64,000 bases of DNA from Phycisphaeraceae bacterium. GTDB lineage: Bacteria > Planctomycetota > Phycisphaerae > Phycisphaerales > UBA1924. Positions 8,261-16,809 of this stretch are shown here, in pieces. The position numbers and the translations under genes were made by a program. The stretch lies in contig JAJTHN010000005.1 of NCBI GenBank assembly GCA_021297895.1, positions 1 through 64,000 on the forward strand. Direction: 5' to 3'. The notes below the pieces were generated by a model. That model saw only the letters and a list, made by a program, of their open reading frames with translations, was not told the origin of the DNA and made no database searches. Every line of letters starts with the position of its first letter. The first letter of the stretch is position 1.

Positions 8261-9496
8261 CTACGCGTGACGTTGGCCGGCCAGCCCCTCGACCAGGTCG
8301 GCCCACTTCTTCGTGCTCGTGGCGCGGTCGAAGCGTCCCGGCACCGCCCGCCGCGCTGATTCGCCCATCGCCCGCGCCCGCGCAGGGTCGGCCGCGAGCG
8401 CATCGATCGCCGACACCAGCGCCCCGGGCTGGCCGCTGGCGACGCTCACCCCCGCGCCCGCCTCGACGATCGTCAGCCCCACCTCCGACTCGCCCGGCCC
8501 GACATAGATCACCGGCCGCCCGACGCCGAGCACGCCGTACAACTTGCTCGGCACGATCAGCCCGACGAACTTCGGATGCACCGTCACCAGGTGCGCATCG
8601 GCCGTCGCCAGCAGTTCGGCCAGTTCCTCACGCGGCACATAATCGTGGTAACTGGCGTTGGTCAGCCCGTGCTGCTGGATCGCCCGCTCGACCAGCGGCC
8701 GCTGCTTGCCCGAGCCGACAAACACGAAGCGCACATCGGCGCGGTCCTTCATCGCGACGACCGCCGAAACGATCGTCTCGGCATCGTGCGCAAGGCCCAG
8801 GTTGCCCGAGTACATCACGATGAACGCGTCGCCGAGGTTCCAGCGCGTGCGGAACGCCGTCGAGCGCGGATCGCGTTCAGTGTGTGCGCCCTGTCCTTCC
8901 GCCGCGTCCCACACCGTGATGACGTGGATGTTCGATGCGGGCAGGCCCTTGGCCAGCAGGCGATCGCGCATGCACCGCCCGAGCACGACCACCGCGTCGC
9001 TCTTGCGGGTCATCCAGCGGCCGAGGCGCTCCATGAATCGCGTGGGGATCGCGCCGGGCTTGAACATGCCGCCGGCCACGCCGACATCGGGGTACAGGTC
9101 CATGACCCAGTACACGCTCTTGCTGCCGCGCAGCGCGCGAGCGATGATCCCGAGCATCGCGATGAACGGCGGCGTGGTAAAGCCGATGACCACATCGGGC
9201 CGCGGGCGCATGGTCAGGGTCTTGAACGCGGCCAGCGCGTAGTACAGGCCGAAGTCGAACACGCGCGCGAGGAAGCCATTCTTGCCGAAGACGTTGGTCC
9301 CGACGCGATGGATCCGGATGCCGTCGGCGACTTCGAACTTCGCGAGCGATGCGCCGGTCTTGCCGTAGATCGACCGCGATGAGACCGCGCTGACGGTGTG
9401 CCCGCGACGCACCAGTTCATCGGCAAGGTCCTTGCCCATCTGGGCCGTCGCCACGACGTCGGGGTAGAACGGCTGGTTGAGCAGGAGAATGTGCAT
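8261..9496 (-). CDS. Glycosyltransferase family 4 (WcaI-like)
   Basis: A 411-residue GT-B glycosyltransferase. The N-terminal Rossmann half (about 1-190) starts LLLNQPFYPDVVATAQMGKD, the typical acceptor-domain opening of WcaI/WbuB-like enzymes of exopolysaccharide synthesis. The C-terminal half has VMYSGNLGLAHDAETIV, VFVGSGKQRPLVE, and the donor-binding block VGLIVPSKLYGVLGVGRPVIYVG with the E of SEVGLTIVEAG. It should transfer a nucleotide-activated sugar to a lipid-linked or polysaccharide acceptor at the inner membrane face. No other polysaccharide gene lies nearby, so the product cannot be named. It ends in TAG. Confidence 0.85.
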   Translation of the reverse strand: MHILLLNQPFYPDVVATAQMGKDLADELVRRGHTVSAVSSRSIYGKTGASLAKFEVADGIRIHRVGTNVFGKNGFLARVFDFGLYYALAAFKTLTMRPRPDVVIGFTTPPFIAMLGIIARALRGSKSVYWVMDLYPDVGVAGGMFKPGAIPTRFMERLGRWMTRKSDAVVVLGRCMRDRLLAKGLPASNIHVITVWDAAEGQGAHTERDPRSTAFRTRWNLGDAFIVMYSGNLGLAHDAETIVSAVVAMKDRADVRFVFVGSGKQRPLVERAIQQHGLTNASYHDYVPREELAELLATADAHLVTVHPKFVGLIVPSKLYGVLGVGRPVIYVGPGESEVGLTIVEAGAGVSVASGQPGALVSAIDALAADPARARAMGESARRAVPGRFDRATSTKKWADLVEGLAGQRHA

Positions 9497-9550
9497 GTCG
9501 CGGGTCGGGTCGGTTCGTGCGTGAGGGAGCGGACGGCTGCGAGTTTAGTC

Positions 9551-9616
9551 GGCCCGCCCGGCCCGCCCGGCCCGCCCGGCGCGACTAGTCAGCCCCCGGC
9601 GCGACCAGTCAGCCCC
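9551..9616. repeat. Short tandem repeats between two minus-strand genes
   Basis: Three exact 9-bp units ggcccgccc (9551-9577), followed by two near-identical 19-20-bp units of the form ggcgcgac(t/c)agtcagcccc. The last unit reaches into the stop of the phosphatase gene at 9609. Confidence 0.6.
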
Positions 9617-10679
9617 GGCCCCCGCCCTCGGACCGCATGCGGCCCAGCGCCGCCAGCACCCGCGCGTGCATCGCCGGCGGGGCCGAAAGCACGCCCTTGG
9701 CCCCCGCCACACGCGCACCGCGGAACTCCAGCGCACGCCCGTCAAGGTCGCTGTCCACGCATCCGGCCTCGCGGCAGAGCAGGATCCCCGGCGCGTGATC
9801 CCAGACGTTCTCATCGCGGTCCTTGCCGCGGGGCGGGCGGAAGTACACATCGGCCTGCCCGCGCGCGACCACCGCGTACTTGGCCTGGCTGTCCAGCTGC
9901 GCGGGGGCGCGTGTCTGGCCCAGTTCGCGCTGCAGCCGCTCGAACTTCTCGACACGCCGCTCGCTGGGCTCGACGCTGAAGGTGATCGACGGCGGGTGGT
10001 CCGCATCGATCGCCGGACGCTGCACCCGCACGCACGCGTGCGTCTCGAGCGTTCCCGCGGCGTCGGGCAGCATCCACGTGCCGCGCCCGGCCTGCGCGAA
10101 GTACATCGTGCCCGCCCCGCCGGTCGCATCGAAGCCGTCCTCGAACCTCGCCGACAGCGCTGGGCACGAAACGACGCTGTACACCGGCTGGTGCGCCTCG
10201 ATGCGCGCGGCGCAGACGCTGTATTGCCTGCGGGCGATGAAGCCGCGCGTGCCATCGATCGGGTCGGCGGTGAAGAACGCCGCGGGCTCGTGGCCCTCAT
10301 CCAGCCTCTGCGCCGGCACCGCGCCGTGGTCGATCCATCCGAGCAGTTCGTCCGGCGTCGCGTCGGGCCACGTGCCGCTGGCCCGCAGCACATCGACCGC
10401 GCGCCGCAGGGCCGGCGCGTGCTCGGGCAGCGCGAGAATTTCTGATGACTCCTCGGCGATGTTCACCAGCGCCGTCGCGCCGAGCGAGCGGGCCATTTCA
10501 CGGTTGATCAGCGCCTGTCCGCAGAGGTCGGCGATGGTCACGGGCGAGAAGTCGGGCTTGACGATCCGCTCCGGCCCCGCGGGGCTGGCCTGCACGAACC
10601 GCGTCAGCCGCGCCGCCAGCGCACAGCCGCGGATCATGGCCACAAGCCCGGGATCGAATGTGGGCGCTGGAGTGCTCAC
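9609..10679 (-). CDS. 3'(2'),5'-bisphosphate nucleotidase / inositol phosphatase family
   Basis: A 356-residue member of the Li-sensitive, Mg-dependent phosphatase family, closest in layout to HAL2/CysQ, which removes the 3'-phosphate of PAP made in sulfate assimilation. Metal-binding motifs are present: VKPDFSPVTIADLCGQ (the kxDxSPVTxAD opening), NIAEESSE (in place of GEE), DPIDGTRGFI (DxxDGT core) and VWDHAPGILLCREAG (the WDxAxG motif). The length fits HAL2 better than short IMPases (about 260 aa). Substrate assignment is inference; inositol monophosphate is the main alternative. Confidence 0.8.
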   Translation of the reverse strand: MSTPAPTFDPGLVAMIRGCALAARLTRFVQASPAGPERIVKPDFSPVTIADLCGQALINREMARSLGATALVNIAEESSEILALPEHAPALRRAVDVLRASGTWPDATPDELLGWIDHGAVPAQRLDEGHEPAAFFTADPIDGTRGFIARRQYSVCAARIEAHQPVYSVVSCPALSARFEDGFDATGGAGTMYFAQAGRGTWMLPDAAGTLETHACVRVQRPAIDADHPPSITFSVEPSERRVEKFERLQRELGQTRAPAQLDSQAKYAVVARGQADVYFRPPRGKDRDENVWDHAPGILLCREAGCVDSDLDGRALEFRGARVAGAKGVLSAPPAMHARVLAALGRMRSEGGGRG

Positions 10680-10724
10680 GCAGCGACGATAGCCCCGCTT
10701 GCGTCGGCGCGGGCGGCGGCGCGA

Positions 10725-11615
10725 TCAAGGGTCGCGCAGCAGTTGCAGCGAGCGCATCGTGTTCTTGATCAGATCCGCCGACATCTGCGCCGCGAAGATC
10801 GCGGCCGACTGCAGCGTCTGTGCACGCACGAGCCGCGCCGTCTCCTGCGCAAAGTCCGCATCCATGATCTGCGACTTGGCCGCGCCGATGTTCTCGAGTT
10901 CGCTGTTCAGCGCCGCGATCTCGCTCTGCTCGCTCTTGATCTGCGCACCGATCGCCCCGCGCGAAGTGGTGACGGAGCTCAGCGCGCTGGCGACGGCCTG
11001 CTGGGCCGCCTCGAGGTCGCCGTTGACCAGATTGAGCGCGCCGTTGGCGATTTCGTTCAGCCCGGCAAACCGGGTCGTCGGCTGGGGCGTCGCGCCGGTG
11101 ATGGGGACGCCGCTCTGGTTGGGGTCGGGCGCGGGCGAAGCGCTCTGGCCCGGATTGACCGCCACCTGCACCTTGCCGAGGTTCGTGCTGGTGCGTCCCT
11201 GCAGGATCAACTGGCCGTTGAAGCGCGTCGTGGATGCGAGATAGTCGATGCCCGCGATGATCCCCGCGGCCTCGATCTGCATCGCCTCGCGCTCATCCGG
11301 AGAGGTCGCGGCCTTGTTCGCCGCGCGGATCACCAGATCATTGAGATTCGTCAGCATCTCATTCAGCGCCGACTCGGCGCCTTCGCGTGCGGCGTAGAAC
11401 GTGATGTTGAAGTTCCGCGACTCGATCTTCTTGCGCAGCGAGGCTTCCTGACCCTTGAGATTCTCGCCGGCGATCATGCCCGACGGGTCATCGCTGGCGC
11501 GGTTGATGCGTAGCCCGGTGCTCAGCCGCTCGATCGCGGTGCGAAGTTCGCCGCCGCTGCGATTGATCGCGCTGTTGGCCGTCGCGCGAGCCACGTTGAA
11601 GTTCACCGAGATCAC
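10725..11615 (-). CDS. Flagellin-like protein
   Basis: A 296-residue flagellin. The N-terminal D0/D1 helices are clear (IERLSTGLRINRASDDPSGM, then AREGAESALNEMLTNLNDL), as is the C-terminal partner helix (DADFAQETARLVRAQTLQSA). The variable middle is short (about 150-200, Pro/Gln-rich), so the filament would have small outer domains. The first in-frame GTG is at 11615; a second GTG at 11606 is better spaced from AAAGGTGA and could be the true start. No chaperone or cap gene is next to it, so this is an isolated filament gene. Confidence 0.88.
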   Translation of the reverse strand: MISVNFNVARATANSAINRSGGELRTAIERLSTGLRINRASDDPSGMIAGENLKGQEASLRKKIESRNFNITFYAAREGAESALNEMLTNLNDLVIRAANKAATSPDEREAMQIEAAGIIAGIDYLASTTRFNGQLILQGRTSTNLGKVQVAVNPGQSASPAPDPNQSGVPITGATPQPTTRFAGLNEIANGALNLVNGDLEAAQQAVASALSSVTTSRGAIGAQIKSEQSEIAALNSELENIGAAKSQIMDADFAQETARLVRAQTLQSAAIFAAQMSADLIKNTMRSLQLLRDP

Positions 11616-11638
11616 CTTTTGGCTATCGGCTCAATCAC

Positions 11639-11654
11639 CACGGGACTTCCCGTG
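11639..11654 (-). promoter_or_regulatory. Small hairpin upstream of flagellin
   Basis: A perfect 6-bp stem cacggg-actt-cccgtg about 25 bp before the flagellin start. It could fold in the leader mRNA, but no function is shown. Confidence 0.3.
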
Positions 11655-11863
11655 CACATCCACGCCGGGCACGAGATTTCCCGTCGCCGGGGCCATGGTC
11701 CCCTAAACGCAAGGTTCTCGGACGCTCGTGTAGCCAAGGGCCGCGGCCCACAGTCACCGCAAACCATCAGCGTCCGCCGCCATTGACCGCAGTCAAAGCC
11801 CGCGACGGGCACCACCCTTGCGCAACCAGCCGCCACTGGTCGCTGGACCTCGGTCGCTACCGC

Positions 11864-12451
11864 TCAGGGCTTCTTGGGCTCGTCATCATCATCGCCGAAG
11901 TCGAAGTCCTTCAGCAGGTCGCTGATGTCGTCATCGTCCTCATCGTCATCGCTCTTCTTGGCCGCGGCGGGCTCGATCGCCGGCGGCTTGCTCGATCCCG
12001 ATGCCGGCGCGGGCGCCGGTGCGGGGGGCGGCGTCGCCGCACGCGCAGGGCTGCTCACCGTGCCGCGGTCGGATGTCGGCGCCGCGAAGTCATCGTCATC
12101 GTCGTCCAGCCCGACACTCCCCGCGGCGTAGCAGTCCTTCGCGTCGATGTGCCGGGGTTCACCGTCGATCCGAACGACGAACACCACAGGCCCCACGCCG
12201 ACCAGGTCGCCGGCCTCGAGTTCCTCATCGCGCACCTTGTGCCCATTGACGAAGGTGCCGTTGCTGGAACCCAGGTCCTTGATGAGCACGCCGGTCGACG
12301 TGACGCGCAGTTCACAGTGCCTTCGCGAAACGCTGGAGACCGGGATGCGCAGCTTCATTCCGTCGTCGCGACCGATCGTCACGACTTCCCGATCGATCGG
12401 GATTTCCTTCATCGAACCGTCGGCCTTGACCATCACGAGCGTCACATTCAC
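11864..12451 (-). CDS. FHA-domain protein with acidic tail
   Basis: A 195-residue cytoplasmic protein. Residues about 20-95 are a forkhead-associated domain: TIGRDDGMKLRIP, VSRRHCELR, and DLGSSNGTFVNGHKV carry the Arg, Ser-Arg-His and Ser-Asn-Gly-Thr residues that bind phosphothreonine. After a Pro/Ala linker the tail is very acidic (runs of Asp ending KDFDFGDDDDEPKKP). It probably docks to a Thr-phosphorylated partner; no Ser/Thr kinase lies in the window. The start is GTG. Confidence 0.85.
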   Translation of the reverse strand: MNVTLVMVKADGSMKEIPIDREVVTIGRDDGMKLRIPVSSVSRRHCELRVTSTGVLIKDLGSSNGTFVNGHKVRDEELEAGDLVGVGPVVFVVRIDGEPRHIDAKDCYAAGSVGLDDDDDDFAAPTSDRGTVSSPARAATPPPAPAPAPASGSSKPPAIEPAAAKKSDDDEDDDDISDLLKDFDFGDDDDEPKKP

Positions 12452-12612
12452 AGCGGTGCCCTCTCAGGTGCAGAACGATTGGCCGCGCTCCGTCTTTCGC
12501 CTTCCGTTGCCGCCCGCGACCGATCCTTGGCCGCGGGAAACGATCTGCTCACCCGGTCCGCCCGAAAGCCCGTCCCGCCCGTGCTGACACTGTCAGAGTA
12601 TGCTCGCACAGG

Positions 12613-14103
12613 ATGCGAGAAGGTACAACCGACAATCCGTCGCGACAACTCCTCTCGCAGAACCATTCGCAAGGCTTGAGGCCCGATACTGCGCCTCCGC
12701 AGGCCGCGCCGCTTGCGAGCGGCAGCCCGCGCTCCGATGCGCTCGCAGCGCTTCCGGTCCAGGCATCGCAGGCCGCGCATCAGTCCTCTCGGGGCGTGCT
12801 GGCGCGCAGCGGTACCGATCGGGCCTCCGGCGCCCGATCGCTCTATATCCATACGCCGTTCTGTGTGCACAAGTGCCACTACTGCGACTTCTATTCCTTC
12901 GTCGACACGCGCGATCAGCAGCACGCCTTCGTCGAACGCCTCTGCAAAGAGCTCCGCGCCCTCGCGCCGCACGCCGCGACCATCGACACCATCTTCGTCG
13001 GCGGCGGCACGCCGAGTCTCCTTCAACCCGCGCTCTGGAAGCGACTTCTCGTCGCCCTCCATGACCTGTTCGATCTGCGCAACGCCACGGTTCCCCGCAA
13101 GTCCGATCTTCCCGGTCGCCAGCCTTCCGCTCCCGCCACCCCGTTCGAGTTCACCGTTGAGTGCAACCCCGAATCCGTCACACCGGAATTGCTGGGCATC
13201 CTCCGCGATGGCGGCGTCAACCGCGTGAGCATCGGCGCACAGTCCTTCAACGCCGCCCATCTGGCCACGCTCGAACGCTGGCACAGGCCCGAGAACGTTG
13301 CTCGGGCCGTGGATCTCGCCCGCGCCGCGGGCATCGAGCGTCAGAGCATCGATCTGATCTTCGCCGTGCCGGGACAGACACTTGAGCAGTGGCGCAGCGA
13401 CCTGAGCATCGCCCTGTCGCTGGGCACGACCCACCTGTCCTGCTACGACCTGACGTACGAGCCCAACACCGCCATGACCATCCGCCTCCGCCGCGGCGAG
13501 TTCCTGCCCGCGCCCGAGGATCTCGAGGCCGACATGTTCGCCCTCACCGGCGACACGCTCGCCAACGCCAGCCTGCAGCGGTACGAGGTCTCCAACTACG
13601 CCGTCGGCGGCATCAACGGCCCGCACGCCTGCCGGCACAACCTCGCGTATTGGCGGCAGCAGCAGTGGCTCGCGGCGGGGCCGAGCGCAAGCGGCAACAT
13701 CTTCGCCAACCCCGCCGATCCGCTCGCGGGCTCCTTCCGCTGGAAGAACACCCCGAACCTCGGTCGCTACCTCGAGCAGGACGATGACGGCTACGCGCCC
13801 GCGATCGATATCGAGCCGCCCAGCCCCGCCCGTGCGCTCCGCGAGCGAATCATGACCGGGCTGCGTCTGAGCGCGGGGCTGCACATTCCAACGATCCTGC
13901 AAGACGCTCGCACACTCCTGAGCCGCGGCCATCTCGATGCACGCACGCCGGATCTGCTCGCCAGCGAGGCCCGAGGCCTGATCGGCGATGGGTTGCTCGA
14001 TCCCGAGCAGGCCGCATCGGGTGTCTGGTCCCTTTCCGCTCAGGGCTGGATGCTCGCCGACTTCGCCGCACGCCGCCTCATGGCCTGCGTCCGCGAGCCG
14101 TGA
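12613..14103 (+). CDS. hemW: Radical SAM heme chaperone HemW
   Basis: A HemN-like radical-SAM protein of the HemW group, thought to bind heme and deliver it to target proteins rather than oxidise coproporphyrinogen. Cluster Cys residues are 84, 88 and 91 in YIHTPFCVHKCHYCDFYSF; TIFVGGGTPSLL and VNRVSIGAQSFN are family blocks, and CRHNLAYWRQQQWLAAGP is the conserved C-terminal part. The first 70 residues form a Ser/Arg/Ala-rich extension absent from typical HemW. It lacks the extra Cys of true HemN (CxxxCxxCxC). Its stop is directly abutted by the convergent zinc-finger gene. Confidence 0.9.
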   Translation: MREGTTDNPSRQLLSQNHSQGLRPDTAPPQAAPLASGSPRSDALAALPVQASQAAHQSSRGVLARSGTDRASGARSLYIHTPFCVHKCHYCDFYSFVDTRDQQHAFVERLCKELRALAPHAATIDTIFVGGGTPSLLQPALWKRLLVALHDLFDLRNATVPRKSDLPGRQPSAPATPFEFTVECNPESVTPELLGILRDGGVNRVSIGAQSFNAAHLATLERWHRPENVARAVDLARAAGIERQSIDLIFAVPGQTLEQWRSDLSIALSLGTTHLSCYDLTYEPNTAMTIRLRRGEFLPAPEDLEADMFALTGDTLANASLQRYEVSNYAVGGINGPHACRHNLAYWRQQQWLAAGPSASGNIFANPADPLAGSFRWKNTPNLGRYLEQDDDGYAPAIDIEPPSPARALRERIMTGLRLSAGLHIPTILQDARTLLSRGHLDARTPDLLASEARGLIGDGLLDPEQAASGVWSLSAQGWMLADFAARRLMACVREP

Positions 14104-14505
14104 TCACTCATCGTCATCGTCGCCGTCGGGCGCAACCTCGACGCCCGCCGGCGCCGTCGGTCGTTTCCATCCAAAGTCCGGATCACGCTCAAGAACCCCC
14201 GCGGACTGCTTCAGACACCTGCGGCAGCACAGCGTGTCGGTGATGGGGCTCTGCCAGTACAACTCCGCCCGCCGCTCCAGACACATCGTGCACCACGGCC
14301 CCGCACCCGCCCGAGGATGCACATCGCCCGCCGTGCCCTGCACCCCGCTCTGCGAATACACCACCTCGGCGTACCCCGCCTCCAGACACCGCGAACAGAT
14401 CAGAGCGCCCTTGTGACCCTCAACCATCGGGCGATCCTCCGCCCAATGGTGATGGCAGAAGTCACACACAAAGAACTCGTTCCCTTCAGCCTGCGGATTG
14501 TGCAT
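14104..14505 (-). CDS. Zinc-finger protein, ClpX-type finger
   Basis: A 133-residue protein with four CxxC-type knuckles. FVCDFCHHHWAED, then LICSRCLEAGY, resembles the C4 zinc finger at the N-terminus of ClpX (CxxC-x18-CxxC); a second set follows in WCTMCLERRAELYW and LCCRRCLKQ. The tail is acidic (PDGDDDDE). No ATPase domain is present, so it may be a stand-alone adaptor or nucleic-acid/protein-binding finger. The ATG at 14505 (MHNPQAEG) is chosen over one 48 bp upstream, whose extra residues are Arg-rich and poorly spaced. Confidence 0.65.
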   Translation of the reverse strand: MHNPQAEGNEFFVCDFCHHHWAEDRPMVEGHKGALICSRCLEAGYAEVVYSQSGVQGTAGDVHPRAGAGPWCTMCLERRAELYWQSPITDTLCCRRCLKQSAGVLERDPDFGWKRPTAPAGVEVAPDGDDDDE

Positions 14506-14728
14506 GGTTCCAACGGTACGCCTCGGCCCTCGGAGCCAGTGCTTTCGGACCATGACATCGCCTGATTATGGGACTTTTTGAGCCTCACAGCTCACCCGAA
14601 CTACCTGTCTTGCCCTTGTTGAAATGGGTGATTCCCAGTGTTTGCTGTGACAGAGCGCGGTTCTCTCGACTTTTTGGCCTGGGATGCGAGCGGTGATCTG
14701 TCCCAAATCCCTTTTCGAGTAGAGAGCA

Positions 14729-15376
14729 GTGCAATTCGCATCCGCGGTTCGTGTTTTGTCCGTTGTTTCGGGCCTTGCTGTCGCCGCCGGCGCTCAGGCT
14801 CAGGTCCTTCCGCTGGTCGGCTTCAATACCGGCAGCATCAACATTCAGGGCATCAATACCAGTGTCCAGTTGTCGCAGGCGACCAACGGCGCCCTGCTGA
14901 CCTGGCGCAACCAGTCGATCACGCCGAACGCCGGCGCCCGGATCACGACGATCTACATCGAGAGAACGTCATGGACTTCGTAGTTCCTGACCAGCGCCTC
15001 GCTGAGTGCGGCTGGCAACTCCGGAACGGTGGGCTATGAGGCCGGCGGCAACCCGCCGACGCCGGGTGGCGGCGTCAACCCCTGGGGCGGCAACTTCGGC
15101 ATCTTCAGCCCCCGCACGCCTCAGCCGCAGAACAACGCCATCGGCGCCGGTGAGTCGCTGGGCGTGTTTATCGGGTTCAAGAACGGCATGACGTACGCGA
15201 ACTTCCTCGCGGCCGCGACGAACCAGTCGAACTTCCGTCTCATCGCGCACATTCAGGGCGTGGTCAATGGCCAGAGCATCTGGTCCATCGGCGACAACAA
15301 CTCGCTGATCCCGACCCCGGGCGCTGCCGCGCTGCTGGCCGGTGCGGTCCTGCTGGCCACGCGTCGCCGCCGCTGA
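14729..15376 (+). pseudogene. PEP-CTERM secreted protein interrupted by TAG
   Basis: One reading frame runs from GTG 14729 to 15376 and is broken only by TAG at 14981-14983. Before it lie a signal peptide (LSVVSGLAVAAGAQAQ) and a beta-rich segment; after it the same frame continues FLTSASLSAAGNSGTVGYEA to a typical planctomycete anchor, LIPTPGAAALLAGAVLLATRRRR. Intact, it would be about 215 residues, a normal size for these small exported proteins. Neither other frame restores the sequence around the stop. It may be a recent nonsense mutation, a sequencing error or a truncated secreted peptide. A strong hairpin (15414-15460) follows it. Confidence 0.7.
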
Positions 15377-15413
15377 GCCTCAGTCAGAGGCGACATCCAA
15401 GTATCCAACCCGA

Positions 15414-15463
15414 CGCCGGGAACGGTGTAGCATGATCCATGAGCTCCACCGTTCCCGGCGTTT
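15414..15463 (+). terminator. Terminator-like hairpin
   Basis: A perfect 14-bp stem, cgccgggaacggtg (15414-15427) with caccgttcccggcg (15447-15460), loop 19 nt, followed by TTT. It closes the PEP-CTERM gene and covers the upstream in-frame ATG (15439) of tdh, which argues for the later tdh start. Confidence 0.7.
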
Positions 15464-15516
15464 CTGCGCGCTCCGCGACCGCTCCGACGACCGGCCCCGC
15501 CTCCGGAGCCCGCACC

Positions 15517-16608
15517 ATGCGCGCCCTCTACAAGCATCACGCCGGGACCGAACTGCGCATCGCCGCCGATCGCCCGATTCCCGAGCCCGGCCCGCGTGAT
15601 GTGCTGATCAAGGTTCGCAAGGCCGGCATCTGCGGCACGGACCGGCACATCTGGGAGTGGGACGCCTGGGCCGCCAGCCGAATCCCCGTCGGCATCATCA
15701 CCGGCCACGAGTTCGTCGGCACCATCGAGCGCGTCGGCTCGGCGGTCACGCGATTCACCCCGGGCCTGCGTGTCAGCGCCGAGGGCCACATCTCGCCGGG
15801 CACGGGCTACAACGCGCGCACCGGCAACGCGCACATCGCCGAGAACATGGTCATTCTGGGCGTCGACCGCGACGGCTGTTTCGCCGAGTATGTCTGCGTG
15901 CCGGAGGACAACGTCTGGCCGGTTCACCCGAGCATTCCCGACAAGGTCGCCGCGGTGCTCGACCCCTTGGGCAATGCCGTGCACACGGTGATGGCCGCGG
16001 ACGTGAGCGCCAAGACGGTGCTCATCACGGGCGTGGGGATCATCGGGCTCATGGCCGTGACCGTCGCCAAGGCCGCGGGCGCGAGCCGCATCTTTGTGAC
16101 CGATGTGAACGCCAAGCGGCTGGAACTGGCCAGGCGTCTGGGCGCGACCGAAGCGTTCAACACGTACGTCGCTCCGCCCCCGCGCGAGCCCACGGGCCGC
16201 GCCGCCGCGCCGACCAGCACCACGCCGGAGTGGATCAAGGAACTCCGCCGCGCAACCCGCGGCGACGGCCCGGACGTTCTGCTGGAAATGTCCGGCCACC
16301 CCGCCGCGATCAACGACGGCTTCTCCGCGCTGCGCATGGGCGGCACCGCGGCACTGCTGGGCATCCCCAGCATGCCGTTCACATTCGACCTGACCAATCA
16401 CATCGTCTTCAAGGCCGCCAAGGTTCTGGGCATCAACGGGCGAAAGATGTTCGAGACCTGGTACCAGATGGAGGAACTGCTCGTCGGCGGCCGGCTGCAG
16501 CTCGACGAGATCATCACGCACGAACTGCCGATCGACCGCTTCGCCGAGGGCTTCCGCCTGATGCAGAGCGGAGAGGGGATCAAGATCGTGCTGAATGTTG
16601 GTGAGTGA
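15517..16608 (+). CDS. tdh: L-threonine 3-dehydrogenase-like MDR enzyme, no structural zinc site
   Basis: A 363-residue zinc-dependent alcohol dehydrogenase family member colinear with E. coli Tdh, which oxidises L-threonine to 2-amino-3-oxobutyrate with NAD. Catalytic zinc ligands are present: Cys39 in GICGTDRHIWEWD, His64-Glu65 in TGHEFVG. The NAD fold (ITGVGIIGLMAVTVAKAAGA), FDP-like LDPLGNAVHTV, and GRKMFETWYQMEELL match the family. The four structural-zinc Cys are all replaced: in GHISPGTGYNARTGNAHIAE positions 94, 97, 100 and 108 are Pro, Gly, Ala, Ala, with no length change. An insertion of about 20 residues lies near 220-240. ATG 15517 has GGAG 8 bp upstream. No kbl gene is adjacent. 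Confidence 0.85.
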   Translation: MRALYKHHAGTELRIAADRPIPEPGPRDVLIKVRKAGICGTDRHIWEWDAWAASRIPVGIITGHEFVGTIERVGSAVTRFTPGLRVSAEGHISPGTGYNARTGNAHIAENMVILGVDRDGCFAEYVCVPEDNVWPVHPSIPDKVAAVLDPLGNAVHTVMAADVSAKTVLITGVGIIGLMAVTVAKAAGASRIFVTDVNAKRLELARRLGATEAFNTYVAPPPREPTGRAAAPTSTTPEWIKELRRATRGDGPDVLLEMSGHPAAINDGFSALRMGGTAALLGIPSMPFTFDLTNHIVFKAAKVLGINGRKMFETWYQMEELLVGGRLQLDEIITHELPIDRFAEGFRLMQSGEGIKIVLNVGE

Positions 16609-16701
16609 GGGGGGCGGCGGTCGGGCCGGTGGGGGAGTGGGCCAGAAGGCAAAAACAGATCGACAGTCTGGTTTTATAGGGTGACGTTAGGGTCAAATAG
16701 T

Positions 16702-16754
16702 CCAAAAGCAAAGCAAAGCAAATCGATCAGCGATTTGCTTTGCTTTGCTTTTGG
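16702..16754. repeat. 24-bp perfect hairpin of AAGCA repeats
   Basis: Arms 16702-16725 and 16731-16754 are perfect complements (24 bp) around ATCAG. Each arm is built from repeated aagca/tgctt units flanked by ccaaa and aatcg. It is AT-rich in a GC-rich genome, lies 93 bp after tdh and 55 bp before the Fic gene, and has no following T run. Confidence 0.9.
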
Positions 16755-16809
16755 GCCGATGATTGTCCAGTGCTCTGGCGGGCCTCGCGCATGCCCGGGC
16801 GCTTGAGGG

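Noticed and set aside
11623-11630. A GCCGATAG box, like the -10 of flagellar sigma-28 promoters, before flagellin
   Set aside because: It lies only 8 bp from the GTG start and would leave no room for the ribosome site; no matching -35 box.
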